The notes under the pieces were generated by a model that was not told where the DNA came from, made no database searches, and was given only the letters and a program-made list of their open reading frames with translations. Source: Halieaceae bacterium (GTDB taxonomy: Bacteria; Pseudomonadota; Gammaproteobacteria; Pseudomonadales; Halieaceae). From it: a stretch of DNA of 9,524 nucleotides. Each line of letters opens with the position of its first letter. Within the stretch, counting starts at the first letter, position 1. The stretch is taken from assembly GCA_018666295.1 (NCBI GenBank), contig JABIZW010000023.1, positions 1 through 9,524 on the forward strand, given 5' to 3'. A program made the position numbers and the translations under genes. Below, piece by piece: positions 6,910 to 9,524 of the stretch.

Positions 6910-7925
6910 AGGTAATTTGCGATCAACGCTTCCGCAATCTGAATCGAGTTCAACGCCGCGCCCTTGCGAAGGTTATCCGAGACAACCCATAAATTGAGCC
7001 CTTGGGAGTGACTGATGTCAGCACGGATACGGCCTACATAAACCGCGTCGCCACCGGCCCCCTCGGTAATGGGCGTGGGATATCCCCCATCTGCGCGCGT
7101 ATCGACCACTTGCACCCCCGGCGCGGATGCCAGAAGCGCGGTGGCCTGCTCACTCGTTATAGGCTCGCGCGTCTCAAGATGAATTGCCTCAGAGTGCCCA
7201 TAAAAAACAGGAATGCGAACACATGTGGGATTAACCCTTATCGAGTCATCTTCGAGAATTTTCTGCGTTTCCCACACCATTTTCATTTCTTCACGGGTGT
7301 AGCCATTTTCTTGAAAAGTGTCGATTTGTGGGAGCGCGTTAAATGCAATTTGCTTGGGGAATACCTTCGACTGAGCAGGTTGACCGTTCAACAGTCGTGC
7401 CGTTTGAGCGGCGAGCTCTGTAATCGCAGACTTACCCGTTCCACTCACCGCTTGATACGTCGCTACATTGACACGCGCAATACCCACTGCGTCATAGATT
7501 GGCTTCAGAGCCACCAACATCTGAATCGTCGAGCAGTTGGGATTCGCAATAATATTTCTTGCAGTGTACCGCGCTATAGCCTCAGGGTTTACCTCCGGCA
7601 CGACCAAGGGGATGTCCTCATCCCGTCGGAAATGCGAGGTGTTGTCGATCACAATACAGCCAGCGGCGGCGGCTTTTGGCGCGTACTCCTCACTGATCGA
7701 ACCGCCCGCAGAAAAGAGCCCGATATCGGCTTGCGAGAAGTCAAATTCAGCCAGATTCTGAACGGTCAAACGCTTACCGGCAAAAGATACACTACTACCC
7801 GCCGAACGCTCGGAGGCGAGTAGATAAAGGTTCTCAACAGGGAAGTTACGCTTCTCAAGTAGCTCGATCAGCACTTCACCAACAGCACCGGTTGCACCGA
7901 CAATGGCCACATTAAATTTTTTCAC
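6906..7925 (-). CDS. asd: Aspartate-semialdehyde dehydrogenase
   Basis: Asd reduces L-aspartyl-4-phosphate to L-aspartate 4-semialdehyde with NADPH, feeding lysine, diaminopimelate (cell wall), threonine and methionine synthesis. The product has 339 residues. It starts with the Rossmann motif VGATGAVG (about 9-16), has the nucleophile Cys131 in IANPNCSTIQM, the VSGTGKSA segment (about 160-167), the base His244 in IPVFYGHSEAIHLE and a C-terminal WVVSDNLRKGAALN substrate-site motif. The short form with SVSF and QADIGLFSAGGS resembles the Pseudomonas/Gram-positive type rather than the longer E. coli type. The start is a GTG at 7925-7923 (KKFNVAIVGATG follows it), supported by a GGGGGGA tract about 7 bases upstream. 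The gene lies 21 bases after leuB, so co-transcription is likely. An Asd followed by fimV is a common order in pseudomonads. Confidence 0.97.
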   Translation of the reverse strand: MKKFNVAIVGATGAVGEVLIELLEKRNFPVENLYLLASERSAGSSVSFAGKRLTVQNLAEFDFSQADIGLFSAGGSISEEYAPKAAAAGCIVIDNTSHFRRDEDIPLVVPEVNPEAIARYTARNIIANPNCSTIQMLVALKPIYDAVGIARVNVATYQAVSGTGKSAITELAAQTARLLNGQPAQSKVFPKQIAFNALPQIDTFQENGYTREEMKMVWETQKILEDDSIRVNPTCVRIPVFYGHSEAIHLETREPITSEQATALLASAPGVQVVDTRADGGYPTPITEGAGGDAVYVGRIRADISHSQGLNLWVVSDNLRKGAALNSIQIAEALIANYL

Positions 7926-7946
7926 TACGATTTCCCCCCAAACCGA

Positions 7947-9026
7947 TTAAGCAGACATTGCTGCGACGACGGCGCTACCCATAGCCTCTGTACCGAGGAT
8001 ATCGTCACCCTCGCCGGCGATATCTACGGTCCTCAAACCCTGATCCAGCACCCTCTCAACTGCAGATTCGATCGCCTGAGCTGCGGCGTCTTCGTTCAGC
8101 GAGTACCGTAGCAACATAGCGGCAGACAAAATAGTCGCTAACGGATTGGCCGTGTCATCGCCGGCAATATCAGGCGCTGAACCGTGCACCGGTTCATAAA
8201 GCCCTCTGGACGCTGAATTCAAGGACGCTGAGGGCAACATACCAATCGATCCCGTTAGCATCGCTGCAGTGTCGGATAAAATATCGCCAAAAAGGTTACC
8301 CGTAAGCATCACATCGAATTGCTTTGGAGCCCTGACTAATTGCATCGCCGCATTGTCGACATACAAGTGACTGAGTTCAATCCCGGGAAAGTCAGCGGCC
8401 ACCTCGGAAACGACTTCTCGCCATAGCATTGTCACTTCTAGAACATTGGCTTTATCCACGGAGCAAAGACGTCCACCTCGCTTTTGAGCAAATCCAAAGG
8501 CAAGACGCGCAATTCTTTCAATCTCGCGCTCGTCGTAGACGTCGGTGTTATACCCACGCCTTAAACCCTGATCGTCAAGCGTTACGCCACGAGGCTCACC
8601 AAAGTAAATCCCACCGGTCAGTTCTCTTACTATTAATAAATCAAGACCGGCGACGAGCTCAGGTTTGAGACTTGATGCCTGTGCAAGCTGCGGATACAAA
8701 AGCGCCGGCCGCAGATTGCAAAACAGATCGAGATCTGACCGTATCGCAAGAAGACCGCGCTCCGGCCGGTCAACCGCCGGCAAGTGATCCCACTGAGGCC
8801 CCCCAACAGCGCCCAGTAGTATGGCATCGACCTTATTGGCCAGGTCGCGGGTTGAGCTTGGGTAGGGAACCCCGTGATTATCGATAGCAACACCGCCCAA
8901 ATCAGCAGTCTCGAAATTGAGTTCAATCGTGAACTGCTTCGCAGCGGTCTCGAGAACCCGTCTTGCCTGAGAAACCACTTCGGGGCCTATACCGTCCCCC
9001 GGAAGCAGCAAAATATCATGCGGCAT
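7947..9026 (-). CDS. leuB: 3-Isopropylmalate dehydrogenase
   Basis: LeuB oxidises and decarboxylates (2R,3S)-3-isopropylmalate to 2-oxoisocaproate with NAD+ and a divalent metal, the step before the final transamination to leucine. The 359-residue product has normal length. Visible residues: LLPGDGIGPE at the N terminus, GAVGGPQWD near 72-80, substrate-binding Arg96, Arg106 and Arg134 (VRELTGGIYFGEPRG), Tyr141, Lys192 in VDKANVLE, and metal ligands Asp224 (YVDNAAMQL), Asp248 and Asp252 (GNLFGDILSD). The NAD-binding segment EPVHGSAPDIAGDDTANPLA lies near 278-297. Start ATG at 9026 shares its A with the leuD stop (TAATG), with GAGGTGG 7 bases upstream inside the end of leuD. It should be fully active and belongs to a leu(C)DB operon. 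Confidence 0.98.
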   Translation of the reverse strand: MPHDILLLPGDGIGPEVVSQARRVLETAAKQFTIELNFETADLGGVAIDNHGVPYPSSTRDLANKVDAILLGAVGGPQWDHLPAVDRPERGLLAIRSDLDLFCNLRPALLYPQLAQASSLKPELVAGLDLLIVRELTGGIYFGEPRGVTLDDQGLRRGYNTDVYDEREIERIARLAFGFAQKRGGRLCSVDKANVLEVTMLWREVVSEVAADFPGIELSHLYVDNAAMQLVRAPKQFDVMLTGNLFGDILSDTAAMLTGSIGMLPSASLNSASRGLYEPVHGSAPDIAGDDTANPLATILSAAMLLRYSLNEDAAAQAIESAVERVLDQGLRTVDIAGEGDDILGTEAMGSAVVAAMSA

Positions 9027-9524
9027 TAAACGACCACCTCGTTAAATAGCCAGGGCTGAACGCCTCTATGCTTATCTTCAAACGTGGCGATAGCGTCTAC
9101 TCGCTCAAGCGTAATACCGATATCGTCAAGACCTTTGAGTAAGCACTGCCGTCGAAATGGATCGACACTGAATCGTACTGCCTCACCACTGGGTAAACGC
9201 ACTTCCTCTTCGTTCAAATCGACGCTTAAATTCAAAGGTTTGCCTGTACTGACGAGAGCAAACAGGTGGTCGACCGCCGCCTCCGACAGTTCCACCGGCA
9301 ATAAACCACTTTTAAAGGCGTTATTTTTAAAGATATCCGCAAAACTTGGGGCAATGACGCACTGAATACCATATTGACACAAGGCCCAAACTGCATGCTC
9401 TCTACTGGACCCACAGCCAAAGTTTTCTCGACTTAAGAGAATCGATGCGCCTGCATATTCAGGCTTGTTGAGCGAAAAGTCGGGGTTAGATATTCGCGCA
9501 CCATCGGGATTTAACTCGTCAAAG
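9026..9524 (-). CDS. leuD: 3-Isopropylmalate dehydratase small subunit, C-terminal part
   Basis: LeuD is the small swivelling subunit of isopropylmalate isomerase; with LeuC, which carries the 4Fe-4S cluster, it isomerises 2- to 3-isopropylmalate. About 165 residues are visible and the reading frame runs open off the window edge, so some 45-50 N-terminal residues are missing compared with E. coli (201). The visible part begins FDELNPDGARISNPDF and includes ASILLSRENFGCGSSREHA, a family signature with substrate-contacting residues, then VIAPSFADIF, the NNAFKSGLLPVEL segment, and FSVDPFRRQCLLKGLDDIG near the end. An ATG at 9382 lies inside the conserved domain and is not the real start. The stop TAA overlaps the leuB ATG by one base. 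leuC is expected just beyond the window. Confidence 0.97.
   Translation of the reverse strand, partial: FDELNPDGARISNPDFSLNKPEYAGASILLSRENFGCGSSREHAVWALCQYGIQCVIAPSFADIFKNNAFKSGLLPVELSEAAVDHLFALVSTGKPLNLSVDLNEEEVRLPSGEAVRFSVDPFRRQCLLKGLDDIGITLERVDAIATFEDKHRGVQPWLFNEVVV

Noticed and set aside
7002..7823. Open frame of 273 codons on the plus strand opposite asd
   Set aside because: It lies in exact codon register with asd, so its stops could only come from TTA, CTA or TCA codons in asd, which are scarce there. The translation is rich in Arg, Cys and His with no recognisable domain, while asd on the other strand has every catalytic motif.
9026..9382. leuD starting at the internal ATG at 9382
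   Set aside because: The frame is open to the window edge and encodes conserved LeuD sequence upstream of that ATG, including the RENFGCGSSREHA motif.
1..9524. Novel defence, mobile or secondary-metabolite system
   Set aside because: Every stretch is accounted for by ten recognised housekeeping genes and short gaps. No repeats, integrase/transposase, CRISPR-like spacing, RNA gene or unassigned ORF with domain-like sequence was seen on either strand.

Overview
The window is a dense, entirely minus-strand block of housekeeping genes typical of a free-living gammaproteobacterium. Read in the direction of transcription (high to low coordinates) the order is leuD (5' end cut off), leuB, asd, fimV, truA, trpF, trpB, trpA, accD, folC (3' end cut off). 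A leuCDB-asd-fimV-truA-...-accD-folC string is characteristic of Pseudomonas-like and marine gammaproteobacteria, and a full FimV points the same way. Having trpF, trpB and trpA together between truA and accD differs from the Pseudomonas arrangement as I know it, where trpBA lies elsewhere. A more precise placement (for example a marine Cellvibrionales/Oceanospirillales-type lineage) is only an inference.

Region by region: 9524-7947 holds the last two leucine-pathway genes (isopropylmalate isomerase small subunit and isopropylmalate dehydrogenase). 7925-6906 is aspartate-semialdehyde dehydrogenase, the branch point to Lys/Thr/Met/DAP. A 54-base gap then holds a good sigma-70-type promoter candidate (CTGACA, 17-base spacer, TATGAT) in front of fimV, a peptidoglycan-binding inner-membrane hub protein for type IV pilus/polarity functions. 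truA (tRNA pseudouridine synthase) starts on the fimV stop codon. After 33 bases come trpF-trpB-trpA, joined by 4- and 1-base overlaps, then a 47-base gap with a weaker promoter candidate, then accD (acetyl-CoA carboxylase beta subunit), whose end overlaps folC (folate polyglutamylation).

The layout suggests one or two long co-directional transcripts: leuD-leuB-asd, and fimV-truA-trpFBA-accD-folC. Genes in the second group are tied by stop/start overlaps that favour translational coupling. No RNA genes, mobile elements, CRISPR arrays, clear intrinsic terminators or gene-free stretches over 60 bases were seen, and nothing suggests a novel multi-gene system. The most notable observation is in TrpA: the catalytic Asp at position 60 is a Glu, while the other catalytic residue, Glu49, and the surrounding motif are intact.
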